From positions 1-64,000 of IMG/VR virus record IMGVR_UViG_3300035193_000067: a stretch of DNA of 64,000 bases, one strand, 5' to 3'. Below the pieces are notes generated by a model. The model saw only the letters and a program-made list of their open reading frames with translations, had not been told where the DNA came from and made no database searches. The position numbers were made by a program, and so were the translations under genes. Within the stretch, counting starts at the first letter, position 1. Each line of letters starts with the position of its first letter. The stretch is from a virus. Shown here one piece after another: positions 23,158 through 30,837 of this stretch.

Positions 23158-24210
23158 TTACTCCGTGAGGAAATCCTGGGCAACTTCCTGCCAATTTACC
23201 GCAGAGATAGACTCTTCATTGATAGCATCAGAGAAGGCTTCCAATACCCCGAAGTTGTCTTCTGACAAAGACTTTATATACTCAGCAAGACTCTGCACAT
23301 CTCCTTCAGCTGCAACACCCTGTACCTGCTTGTAAATCTCATACTCATTGTTGATCCACAAAGCTACTGCCCATGTAGCATAATTTGTCCAGCCCTGATA
23401 TTCCTGAGTTTCCCAATCCTCTTGAGCTTTTTTAGACTGTGCTTTCTTACGGTCCTTAACATCCTTGGTCATATCTGCCCCGTAACCAGTATCTGAATAA
23501 TAAGCCGACCAGTACTCTGCAGCAGCTTCATCTACACCCTGCTTAACCATCCACAGCTTCACCAGATCTGCCTTAACTCTCTTCTTGACTTCCTTAACCA
23601 GAGACTCCCCAAAAGGCCCATAATAAGCCTTGTAGTACTCTGCAGCAGCCTGATCAATAGCAATCTTCGGAATAGAGCTGGACAGGACCTGTCTTACTTT
23701 TTTGACAAGTGCTTTAGGTGCTGAAGAGGTCTTACCTTCTTTAACTGTATCAACAATCTCCTTCAAAACAGCTGTCCCAACCTTTTCCCAGTCTTCAACC
23801 AGATCTGCCGCCATTACAAAAGGAATGTTCAGTTCTTTGGAAGCCAAACGAGCTTTCATACCAAACTCAACGCTTTCCTTCACAGAAGCTACTTTATCCG
23901 CGCCAAAAGCCTTGCTCAGCTTTGCCCAGGACATTACCTTCGGAGCAGTCTCTCCGGCATCCTGCAGCTCTTTAGCAACTTTTGAATAATGTTTGGAAGC
24001 ATTGTGAGGCAATCGAGAGAACTGCCGCAGATCGGTCATGGAAGCTCCCCACATGCCAAGACTTGCCGCAGCCTTTGCCTGATACAGCTCCAGATCGTCA
24101 AGATCCTCTCGCTCAGCCTTGGTACGATTAACGATGACGTCTCCATCACGTGTGGCATTCGACTGCCAGAGATGATGAGACTGTTTAGTTGTTTTACGCC
24201 TTTTAACCAT
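23158..24210 (-). CDS. Modular protein: two YY-AYY modules and a GW-NY-TW module, 350 residues
   Basis: Residues 1-180 are basic and helical. AAAEYYKAYYGPFGESLVKE (188-207) and AAAEYWSAYYSDTGYGADMT (229-248) are two copies of one module, also seen once in 19154-21550. Twin linkers KKAQSKKAQ (255-263) lead to YQGWTNYATWAVALWINN and end VNWQEVAQDFL, closely matching the C-terminus of 9551-10453. The repeat of the same linker and modules across three separate genes argues for module shuffling. Function unknown. Confidence 0.72.
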   Translation of the reverse strand: MVKRRKTTKQSHHLWQSNATRDGDVIVNRTKAEREDLDDLELYQAKAAASLGMWGASMTDLRQFSRLPHNASKHYSKVAKELQDAGETAPKVMSWAKLSKAFGADKVASVKESVEFGMKARLASKELNIPFVMAADLVEDWEKVGTAVLKEIVDTVKEGKTSSAPKALVKKVRQVLSSSIPKIAIDQAAAEYYKAYYGPFGESLVKEVKKRVKADLVKLWMVKQGVDEAAAEYWSAYYSDTGYGADMTKDVKDRKKAQSKKAQEDWETQEYQGWTNYATWAVALWINNEYEIYKQVQGVAAEGDVQSLAEYIKSLSEDNFGVLEAFSDAINEESISAVNWQEVAQDFLTE

Positions 24211-24222
24211 TTTTTTACTCCA

Positions 24223-24546
24223 TTAATAAAAATTACCAGGGTTGTACACATTATTGGGATAACCTGAATCATCCCAGGAAGCAGCCCCATACTCTGTGAT
24301 TTGCTTCTGCTTGTCTGCCTCATTTTTCTTGTCCTGAGCCCAGACCTGCAGCATTTTGATGATGGCAGTGAGTTTAATGTCGAAAGATGCCAACGCTACC
24401 ATTTCAAGACCCTTAAGAGCGCCCATAATCAAACGAGCATGCATATCGTTCTCCATAGGATTCATAAAAGCTTTTTTGGCAGGAAGATCTTCCCAACCAT
24501 TCTCAATTGCCACTTTCCTTAAAAATTTTGAATATGATTTATCCAT
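24223..24546 (-). CDS. Hypothetical helical protein, 107 residues
   Basis: Start at ATG 24546 (MDKSYSKFLRKVAIENGWED), which avoids overlap with the upstream gene, although its SD is weak. It has a central helical region (LIMGALKGLEMVALASFDIK) and a Gly/Asn/Tyr-rich tail (AASWDDSGYPNNVYNPGNFY). No family recognised; it belongs to the same run as the modular proteins. Confidence 0.55.
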   Translation of the reverse strand: MDKSYSKFLRKVAIENGWEDLPAKKAFMNPMENDMHARLIMGALKGLEMVALASFDIKLTAIIKMLQVWAQDKKNEADKQKQITEYGAASWDDSGYPNNVYNPGNFY

Positions 24547-24580
24547 AGTATACCAGTTTACCACACCGCGCTTCGAAAAA

Positions 24581-25204
24581 CTAAAGCCGATCAAAATGCA
24601 CAGGAGTATAACCCCGTACAACAGTTATGCTGGAAAAGTTAATAATTCTAACAGGTTTTGCATGAAAAAACTTCACAGGTGATGGTGACATTGCATAATA
24701 TCCATCAGAGATCTTTTTCAGTTCAGGACTTCCTGAAAGAAGCTCCCGCAGTTCATTGATGGTAGCACTTGTCATAATGTACGAAGAATTCATCGAATTG
24801 ATGCAGGCGCATTTGCCTTTATTTCTAATCTTCCGTACAATGTAATCAGGTCTGTGGTAGGTACTCTTTCGAATGTCCAAGAGAATGCAACGCTTGGGTT
24901 TGCAGATGTAATCTCTGCGAAACTCCTGAAAAGTCATCCCCTCTCCCTCTTCATTCAAAAAATACTTCCTGATCCAATCATACAGGGTCACAAAAGTAAC
25001 CCCGATGTAATCAGCCATTCCGTTGGCATTTTTAAAAATTCTGGAATCCAGAATAATCTCTCTGATAGGTTTTTCATGCTCTACCTGAAGCATGAGGACG
25101 TTCTTGCTATGTGCGCTGCGGCAATCTTCGCAAAAATAATAATCTTCAACAGATTTTAAGTTGGAAGTATTGAGGCACCCTGGGGAGTTGCATGTGATAG
25201 TCAA
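24581..25204 (-). CDS. Zinc-ribbon plus helix-turn-helix protein, probably DNA-binding, 207 residues
   Basis: The start is a TTG (25204) with AAGGAG six bases upstream, and that SD lies in one arm of a perfect inverted repeat. N-terminal CNSPGC and CEDC (residues 5-30) form a probable zinc ribbon. The segment GMADYIGVTFVTLYDWIRKY (about 82-101) looks like a helix-turn-helix, followed by FQEFRRDYICKPKRC. The C-terminal half has no recognisable domain. It could be a regulator or a free-standing endonuclease remnant. Confidence 0.6.
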   Translation of the reverse strand: MTITCNSPGCLNTSNLKSVEDYYFCEDCRSAHSKNVLMLQVEHEKPIREIILDSRIFKNANGMADYIGVTFVTLYDWIRKYFLNEEGEGMTFQEFRRDYICKPKRCILLDIRKSTYHRPDYIVRKIRNKGKCACINSMNSSYIMTSATINELRELLSGSPELKKISDGYYAMSPSPVKFFHAKPVRIINFSSITVVRGYTPVHFDRL

Positions 25205-25205
25205 A

Positions 25206-25259
25206 AGGATCTCCTTATGAAAAATATTCTACTCATGACTTACCACGTAAGGAGATCCT
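25206..25259 (-). promoter_or_regulatory. Perfect 12-bp inverted repeat that includes a ribosome-binding site
   Basis: Arms AGGATCTCCTTA (25206-25217, plus strand) and TAAGGAGATCCT (25248-25259) are exact inverted copies with a 30-base loop. In the transcript the promoter-proximal arm would pair with the SD AAGGAG of the TTG-started gene at 25204 and hide it. After the stem come only four U residues, so termination is a weaker alternative. Confidence 0.75.
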
Positions 25260-25269
25260 CATTGAAAAA

Positions 25270-26406
25270 TTAAAGTGATACGTTATCTACCATATGCTTC
25301 AGCAGGTCCTCATGCTTAATATCAGCAGAGAGTCCCCAGACATTTATATAACAACTCATTGCCATCATGTCAACCGTCTGCTTATAGATCTGTTGACCTA
25401 CATAACGTAACAATTCAGGATCTTCCGACTGCTGCCCACTCAGCATCTTGTTAATGCTCACATCAATAAATCTTTCAGGAATAGGATCCATCTCAGCATT
25501 GTTCAAAATGAAATTTACTACGGTGTCGTAGACGTGTCCTTCAATTGCATTTTTGGTATAGCTTGAGTACTGATCCTCAAAAGATTTGACAAAACTCTCC
25601 CGATCACTGAAACCTGCTTTAATATATAGATCATCCTTATTAGGATCGAGGTACTGAAGCGAGTAAATACCACGGATTGTCACTTCAGCTTTAACCGTGC
25701 ACTCTTTCCCTTCAACAGCTTCATCAAAATGTACTATAACACACTCATCCACTTTCAATCCTGGAACATTCTCTTTAAGCTCTGCCGGAGTGATTTCAGA
25801 TACACGGCATCTGGTCAGCTTTGTCATACCTTTCTCATACCGCTCTCCGTTCACTGAAGTATATACATCAAATACCACTTCGCTGTCTTCAGTAACCTCT
25901 TCAGCACTTGTACGAATCGGATGTTCTTCCTGCAATTCCTTAATACGCTGATCCAGAGACTCCTGCAAACTGGGGAGATCCAAATCATCCGCTTTCAGGG
26001 ACTTCAACAGATCTGCATTAGCCTCAGACAGCCTGCACTCAGGCCAGGCAAACACTTCCATACTCAGATAAGGAGACTCTGTATCTTCTCCCTGCAACCT
26101 GCAAGTATTTACAAGCATTACACGAGTATCTGTGCTTTCCTCAATAAGAGAGCTGCCGTACATTGCCAATTCAGATCCATACACCTGGTAGAAACCCAAA
26201 GCCTTTTCAACCGCTCCACGTGCCTGAGAGTAATTAACCTTACCACCTTTACCTTTTTTACCTTTGTACTTGGCAGCTTTTGTCAAATGTTCCTTGTGCT
26301 GTTCCCACACCTCATCACAAACTTTAGTGATCTCCTCTTTCTTCACAGGTACAGTGAAGTGGTAAGGTGTTGCCTTAGGTGTGTATTTAATGCCTCTTTT
26401 TTCCAT
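25270..26406 (-). CDS. Trigger-factor-like chaperone, 378 residues
   Basis: The three-part layout of bacterial trigger factor is visible. Residues 14-125 match the N-domain (YHFTVPVKKEEITKVCDEVW; then a Lys/Gly-rich loop KGKKGKGGKVNYSQARGAVE where the family has its ribosome-docking GFRxGxxP loop; then VYGSELAMYGSSLIEES). Residues 165-250 match the FKBP-type domain (EDSEVVFDVYTSVNGERYEK, NVPGLKVDECVIVHF). Residues 255-378 match the helical C-domain (AGFSDRESFVKSFEDQ, NNAEMDPIPERFIDVSINKM). The predicted role is folding of nascent phage proteins. Homology is by eye. A strong AGGAGG precedes the ATG. Confidence 0.72.
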   Translation of the reverse strand: MEKRGIKYTPKATPYHFTVPVKKEEITKVCDEVWEQHKEHLTKAAKYKGKKGKGGKVNYSQARGAVEKALGFYQVYGSELAMYGSSLIEESTDTRVMLVNTCRLQGEDTESPYLSMEVFAWPECRLSEANADLLKSLKADDLDLPSLQESLDQRIKELQEEHPIRTSAEEVTEDSEVVFDVYTSVNGERYEKGMTKLTRCRVSEITPAELKENVPGLKVDECVIVHFDEAVEGKECTVKAEVTIRGIYSLQYLDPNKDDLYIKAGFSDRESFVKSFEDQYSSYTKNAIEGHVYDTVVNFILNNAEMDPIPERFIDVSINKMLSGQQSEDPELLRYVGQQIYKQTVDMMAMSCYINVWGLSADIKHEDLLKHMVDNVSL

Positions 26407-26909
26407 TAGTCCTCCTGAAAATAATCCTTTGTCGGATCATACGGCCGTATTATAAACTCTGATCTCTCCTCATCATCCCACTTCTCATCCCCTTTTACTA
26501 TTTTTTCCTCCATCTGAAAACGTACAAGTTTGTCATCCATCAAAGTCTTGTCCAGAACATCATATACCTGTTTACCATTTTCATCCTTCACAAGTCTGTT
26601 ATTCTCCTTCCGTTTAACCTTCCTTCCTTGCATGGCATCCAGAAGCACTGCAGGAAGATTGTCCAGATCCGGCTCCCACTGCCGTCTGTGGTAGAATTTA
26701 TACCAGATCTCAACCAGGTAGTCAATAGGAGCTTCACCACCCTGCTCAAGGAACTGTTGGTGAATATCTGCACAGATCTCATCACGTCTCTTGGTAAAGT
26801 CTGAAGAATGCCCTACCGCATAATGTTTTCCTCTCTTCTGAACCTTGATATTATTCTTTTGAGAGAGCGGTCTTCCGTATACTACGAACTTGTAAACTCG
26901 ATCTTTCAT
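26406..26909 (-). CDS. RusA-like Holliday junction resolvase
   Basis: Starts at ATG 26909, which overlaps the upstream stop (CAATGA). KFVVYGRPLSQKNNIKV matches the RusA entry strand and loop, and EPDLDNLPAVLLDAMQG with a later LMDDKLVRF supplies the conserved Asp residues that bind metal. Predicted to cut four-way junctions during recombination or before packaging. At 167 residues it is longer than RusA (about 120), with a Lys-rich insertion around residues 107-125. Confidence 0.8.
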   Translation of the reverse strand: MKDRVYKFVVYGRPLSQKNNIKVQKRGKHYAVGHSSDFTKRRDEICADIHQQFLEQGGEAPIDYLVEIWYKFYHRRQWEPDLDNLPAVLLDAMQGRKVKRKENNRLVKDENGKQVYDVLDKTLMDDKLVRFQMEEKIVKGDEKWDDEERSEFIIRPYDPTKDYFQED

Positions 26910-27181
26910 TGTGGAATCTCTGAGGTACAGAGAAGACCTCTGCCGTACAAAGCTGCCCACTCCGGAGCTTTCTTTGTAGTCAGCTTTTTACCAGCAGGAT
27001 CCATAAAGATAATATCTACGCTATCATCAACTTTAGAGAACATAAAAGAAGCATTACCTTTTGTTTCTCTGCATTCTTTAAAATCCTCCCCAAAAAAATC
27101 ACACCATACCTTTAATGCATCTTCCGCACTATACGCTATTACAGTATTCCAAACATTAGACCAAACACTCAACTTTTTCAT
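26906..27181 (-). CDS. MKKLSVW-family protein, copy 3
   Basis: Start at ATG 27181, with the leader AAGGTGTTGTGCAAA shared by the two tandem copies. The product begins MKKLSVWSNVWNTVIAYSAE and contains DALKVWCDFFGEDF and YGRGLLCTSE near its end. It is about 90 residues of alternating strand and helix. Function unknown; the triplication suggests dosage or diversification. Confidence 0.65.
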   Translation of the reverse strand: MKKLSVWSNVWNTVIAYSAEDALKVWCDFFGEDFKECRETKGNASFMFSKVDDSVDIIFMDPAGKKLTTKKAPEWAALYGRGLLCTSEIPQ

Positions 27182-27197
27182 TTTGCACAACACCTTT

Positions 27198-27458
27198 CTA
27201 AAACTCCGAGGTACAAAGAATACCTCTGCCGTTTAAACCTACCCACTCACAAGCTTTCATGGTAGTTCTCCCTTCCGTATCAAGATCCATAATTGTAATC
27301 TCTTGATCATCAGGTACTTCAGAAAATACATAACCTATCCTTCCTTCGAACGCAATAAAGTCCTCACCAAAGAAATCACACCATACAGTTAATGCATCTT
27401 CTGCACTGTACGCGACAATACTATCCATTTCACTTTTCCAAACACTCAACTTTTTCAT
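27198..27458 (-). CDS. MKKLSVW-family protein, copy 2
   Basis: MKKLSVWKSEMDSIVAYSAE, then DALTVWCDFFGEDF and NGRGILCTSEF at the C-terminus closely match copy 3. Start at ATG 27458 by the shared leader. 86 residues. Function unknown. Confidence 0.65.
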   Translation of the reverse strand: MKKLSVWKSEMDSIVAYSAEDALTVWCDFFGEDFIAFEGRIGYVFSEVPDDQEITIMDLDTEGRTTMKACEWVGLNGRGILCTSEF

Positions 27459-27474
27459 TTTGCACAACACCCTT

Positions 27475-27735
27475 CTAAAACTCCGAGATGCAAAGAAGAC
27501 CACGACCGTTCAGAGCAACCCATTCATAAGCTTTCATCGTAACCTCTTCTTTTGTATTTCTGTCAAAAATTGACAAATCTACACTATCTGCAACTTCAGT
27601 AAAAACGTACTTAACTTTACCGTCAAACAAATCGTACTTACCTCTGAATAAACCTTCCCATAAAGACAGAGCATCATCCTCGCTGTAAGCTGCCACAACT
27701 CCCACTGCACACACCCAAACACTCAACTTTTTCAT
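27475..27735 (-). CDS. MKKLSVW-family protein, copy 1
   Basis: MKKLSVWVCAVGVVAAYSED, DALSLWEGLFRGKYD and NGRGLLCISEF define the family; this first copy is the most diverged in the middle. The ATG at 27735 overlaps the upstream stop (ATGA), and the leader SD is encoded by the last codons of that gene. Function unknown. Confidence 0.65.
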   Translation of the reverse strand: MKKLSVWVCAVGVVAAYSEDDALSLWEGLFRGKYDLFDGKVKYVFTEVADSVDLSIFDRNTKEEVTMKAYEWVALNGRGLLCISEF

Positions 27736-27980
27736 TTTGCACAACACCTTACTAAAATCTCCCTGGCAGCAGGGTCTTTTTTCCAAAACTCCTTAAACAA
27801 AAAATCACGATCATCAGCAGTACCGTTTTTCCAAAGATCCGTTATCTTACGATCTGTATAAGGACCTGTAATAATAACAATATCACCATCAATGTACCTG
27901 TAGGCAGTCTTGGATTTAGACTGTCCAGCCGCCTGTGCACGCTTGTGTGCTTCGTGATTATATGTTGGTTTATTTTCCAC
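27732..27980 (-). CDS. Hypothetical protein, 82 residues
   Basis: A GTG start at 27980 overlaps the end of the upstream gene by 11 bases and has no clear SD, so coupling is likely. Contains a basic N-terminus (HKRAQAAGQSKSKTAYRY) and a beta segment DIVIITGPYTDRKITDLW. The KRAQ at the N-terminus resembles the linker motif of the modular proteins. No family recognised. Confidence 0.5.
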   Translation of the reverse strand: MENKPTYNHEAHKRAQAAGQSKSKTAYRYIDGDIVIITGPYTDRKITDLWKNGTADDRDFLFKEFWKKDPAAREILVRCCAK

Positions 27981-28515
27981 TGTGAATCGTTGCCATGTCA
28001 GAAGAAGATGGTGTTACCAAACCACTCTTTCGAGTTCTTACCTCCACCAAGCTGTTCACATAGGATTCATACAACTTTAAATCATCCTGACTGGATCTTC
28101 TGAGCATGTACAGAAAATCGAAATCAATAAACACTTCTTCAAACAAAAAACCTGCCTTATGAATAGTGGTAATTGCTACCTGCAAGGAAGGACCTTCTGA
28201 AGGAACTGCTGAAGACTCAACCCATTCAATATACAGCATTGGGTATTTGTAGTAACCACTCTCTTCAGTCAGACACGCCAGGTAATCAACTCCTTCAGAC
28301 TTACCAAACAGAACAGGACAACCTTCAAACAAAAGAGCATCTTCAAGCAGGGAAGAATCCTTAGAGTCTGATTCAGAACTGTCACCAGGCCCTATATTTG
28401 ACTCTTTGAAGGAGTATGTACTACTTTCCTTGGAAGGAGCTGCCTGAGCTTTACTGGCAGCTGCAGCAGTTCTTTCTTCATATCGTCTCAACATCTCACT
28501 AACTTTATCATCCAT
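27970..28515 (-). CDS. Hypothetical protein, 181 residues
   Basis: Start at ATG 28515 (MDDKVSEMLRRYEERTAAAA), which has AAAGGT seven bases ahead. The first 60 residues are low-complexity Ser/Ala/Glu (AAASKAQAAPSKESSTYSFK); the rest appears globular, with VLFGKSEGVDYLACL and MLYIEWVESS strands. No family recognised. Lies directly downstream of the SbcC-like gene. Confidence 0.55.
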   Translation of the reverse strand: MDDKVSEMLRRYEERTAAAASKAQAAPSKESSTYSFKESNIGPGDSSESDSKDSSLLEDALLFEGCPVLFGKSEGVDYLACLTEESGYYKYPMLYIEWVESSAVPSEGPSLQVAITTIHKAGFLFEEVFIDFDFLYMLRRSSQDDLKLYESYVNSLVEVRTRKSGLVTPSSSDMATIHSGK

Positions 28516-28543
28516 AATATTCACCTTTCAACTAACGTACACT

Positions 28544-30643
28544 TTACTGTACAGCTGATCCAATTTCTATCTGAGTACATCCATTGGACTTACGAGCTGT
28601 CCAGGTACCATTAAACGTAACCAGATCTCGAACCTTGTCACTGTTGTCTGTCAAAAACACAGTACCTTTGGTAAGCATTGCCTGAAGACTCTGTGCAACC
28701 CTCTGAGCATTATTCCCATCCATGTAGCCAAAGATCTCATCAAGCAGCATCAAATTACAGCCCTGACCGGACTTCCTTGCCATCTCATACATAGCCTTGG
28801 CAACCGCAAGAGACACTTTGGCAATCTCCCCTTCAGAATACAACTTGGGATGGATATTCTTCTTACCATCATAGATCTCCAGCTTTACTTCATTCTTCAA
28901 CAGATCCATGGTGGAAGCTGCATTCCTGGAAGAGGACTTCTCATTAAATGCTGAAACATTGACTCTCATCGAATCCCCCATATTTGACAGAAACTCATTG
29001 GCCAGATCTGTAATATCCTTCATGGATTCAGACAGCTTCAGCAGCTTTATTGAAGGTATGTTGGAGATAAGCCACTCATACAGCGCAACTTCCTTCAACA
29101 GCTCCTGCATGGATCCCTTGTGCTGCTTAATTCCTTTTCCTCTTTCCTGAATCTGTATCTCAAGAGAATTTATGTCATTGATCTTTTGCTCTATCAAAAC
29201 CACTTCAGATTTTTTGTTGGATCCCAGCTGACGAATCCTACCCAGATCCTCCTGAGCTTCCTGGACAGCCTCTCCAGCCTCTCTAATAACTCCATCATAT
29301 GCAGAATAAGCTTCGTACTCACTGGTAAGTCTTTTACCCAGATCCTGAAGAGATCCTCTCAGCTCCTGAGCACGCAAGTACAGCGAATTAACCCGAGACT
29401 CTTCTTCCGAGGTTTTCTTATCAAGATCCTGCTGCATACAGGTCTGCTTTTTTGCAATCTCCTCATTAAGCTGATTGATCCTTTCCTGATAAGCTTCCAC
29501 ACGAGTCTGACGCTCATTTAGTATTGACTGCTTCTTGTCGGAAGAGATACCCTGTGCACACACTGGACAGGTATCTATTGACAGGATGTTATCTCCTTCA
29601 TGCAAAGCAGAATTCAGAGTTCCCTGGGTGCGGTGCAGATCTCTGGTAAGGTCATTCAACTCTTTTTGCAGATTAGGATCAGCACTTACAGGACGGGATA
29701 CCATCGATCTCTCAACGCCTGCCAGATCTGTCTTGATTGAAAGCTCTTCCTGATTAAGCTGATTAATGATGTCCACATTTAAAGTGGATTTGCGCTTCTC
29801 CTCCAAATCTGTATAAGCAGCTTTTTTGCTCTTCAGCAAAGTCTCTCCTGCTGCATACTCATCACGGAGATCCTGCAGTTCCTTTTTCGCCTCGGACAAC
29901 TTACCTACATAGTCAAGAGATCTTAATGACTCCAGTTGAGATTTAAGAGTGTCGACAGATCCCTGCTCATGAGAAATCTTCAGATTTAACTGAGTGATCT
30001 GATCCTGCAGCTGTTTTCGGCTTTTTCTGGCCTTGTCCTGTATTGAATCCCATTCTTCCACTCCAGTAATACCTGAAAGAAGTGTCATTCGCTCCTTATT
30101 GGTTCCTCTTAAGAACCTGGAACCCACTCTGGGAGACAGAAAAGAGATAGCCAGAAAATTTGCATAAGAAATCCCAATAATCTCCTTGATCTTCTCTTTT
30201 GTTTGAGGCATGCCGGATCCTCTGCAATCAATCCACTGACGAGCCTCTGAATCAAATCTGTCAAGGTATAGACCGGTTCCTACATAATTGGTTGAAGTAT
30301 CATTATCAACTTCGTAAAAAGCCTTTTTCCACTTCCTGGTGTATGTGATCCTCCAGTGCGTTTGATCTGTAGTAGTAAACAACAACCTTCCTGCCATACC
30401 CTGACCCCAAACAGAATTAATGACATCGTCACCTTTCATTTCTGTGGGATTGTCCTGAAACAGCATTTCACATATTGCATAGAACAGAGAAGACTTCCCG
30501 GATCCGTTGCTGTCACCACCTTTATCATCATTCACTCCCTGAAGATGAATCAAACCCTTGTTCATCAAATGAACAGGTTGTGGGCAGAGTCCGTAGGAAA
30601 ACATCCCGGTTGGGTTTACTGCATGAATGGTTAGTACACTCAT
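28544..30643 (-). CDS. SbcC/gp46-like recombination nuclease ATPase subunit
   Basis: A 699-residue SMC-type ATPase. Walker A GDSNGSGKSS is at 43-52, a zinc-hook CPVC near residue 358 sits between two long coiled-coil arms, and Walker B LMLLDEIFGYMD is near 632. With the SbcD-like subunit encoded upstream it should form the end-resection complex (T4 gp46/gp47 equivalent) that prepares DNA for RecA-type recombination. It starts with an ATG overlapping the stop of the small zinc protein at 30640. Length fits phage versions, shorter than bacterial SbcC. Confidence 0.93.
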   Translation of the reverse strand: MSVLTIHAVNPTGMFSYGLCPQPVHLMNKGLIHLQGVNDDKGGDSNGSGKSSLFYAICEMLFQDNPTEMKGDDVINSVWGQGMAGRLLFTTTDQTHWRITYTRKWKKAFYEVDNDTSTNYVGTGLYLDRFDSEARQWIDCRGSGMPQTKEKIKEIIGISYANFLAISFLSPRVGSRFLRGTNKERMTLLSGITGVEEWDSIQDKARKSRKQLQDQITQLNLKISHEQGSVDTLKSQLESLRSLDYVGKLSEAKKELQDLRDEYAAGETLLKSKKAAYTDLEEKRKSTLNVDIINQLNQEELSIKTDLAGVERSMVSRPVSADPNLQKELNDLTRDLHRTQGTLNSALHEGDNILSIDTCPVCAQGISSDKKQSILNERQTRVEAYQERINQLNEEIAKKQTCMQQDLDKKTSEEESRVNSLYLRAQELRGSLQDLGKRLTSEYEAYSAYDGVIREAGEAVQEAQEDLGRIRQLGSNKKSEVVLIEQKINDINSLEIQIQERGKGIKQHKGSMQELLKEVALYEWLISNIPSIKLLKLSESMKDITDLANEFLSNMGDSMRVNVSAFNEKSSSRNAASTMDLLKNEVKLEIYDGKKNIHPKLYSEGEIAKVSLAVAKAMYEMARKSGQGCNLMLLDEIFGYMDGNNAQRVAQSLQAMLTKGTVFLTDNSDKVRDLVTFNGTWTARKSNGCTQIEIGSAVQ

Positions 30644-30819
30644 GCGTCTCTCCAGCGCTCTCGTTGGCAGTTGTTCTTGACATTAAGACCTTTTTGAAGT
30701 ACTCCTCCACACTTCTCACAACGCCTGTCCAGATGCTCTGCAGGCACCTCTGTGTCGTTGTAGATTTCCTCCACAGGATTGGAGCATTCAAGACAAAAAT
30801 ATTCCACAAGCTTTGCCAT
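30640..30819 (-). CDS. Small zinc-ribbon protein between sbcD- and sbcC-like genes, 59 residues
   Basis: An ATG at 30819 with GAGAGG upstream encodes MAKLVEYFCLECSNPVEEIY and then RRCEKCGGVLQKGL: two CxxC knuckles in an FmdB-like arrangement. Its stop overlaps the SbcC-like start (ATGA), so the three genes are translated together. Possibly an accessory factor of the nuclease; unproven. Confidence 0.7.
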   Translation of the reverse strand: MAKLVEYFCLECSNPVEEIYNDTEVPAEHLDRRCEKCGGVLQKGLNVKNNCQRERWRDA

Positions 30820-30837
30820 CTTATTAACCTCTCAATT

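Noticed and set aside
24528-24560. TATACT -10-like sequence just before the gene 24223-24546
   Set aside because: It abuts the chosen ATG, so a transcript would begin inside the gene, and there is no -35 match.
25206-25259. The inverted repeat as an ordinary rho-independent terminator
   Set aside because: The loop is 30 bases, only four U residues follow, and one arm is the SD of a gene; regulation of translation fits better, though partial termination cannot be excluded.
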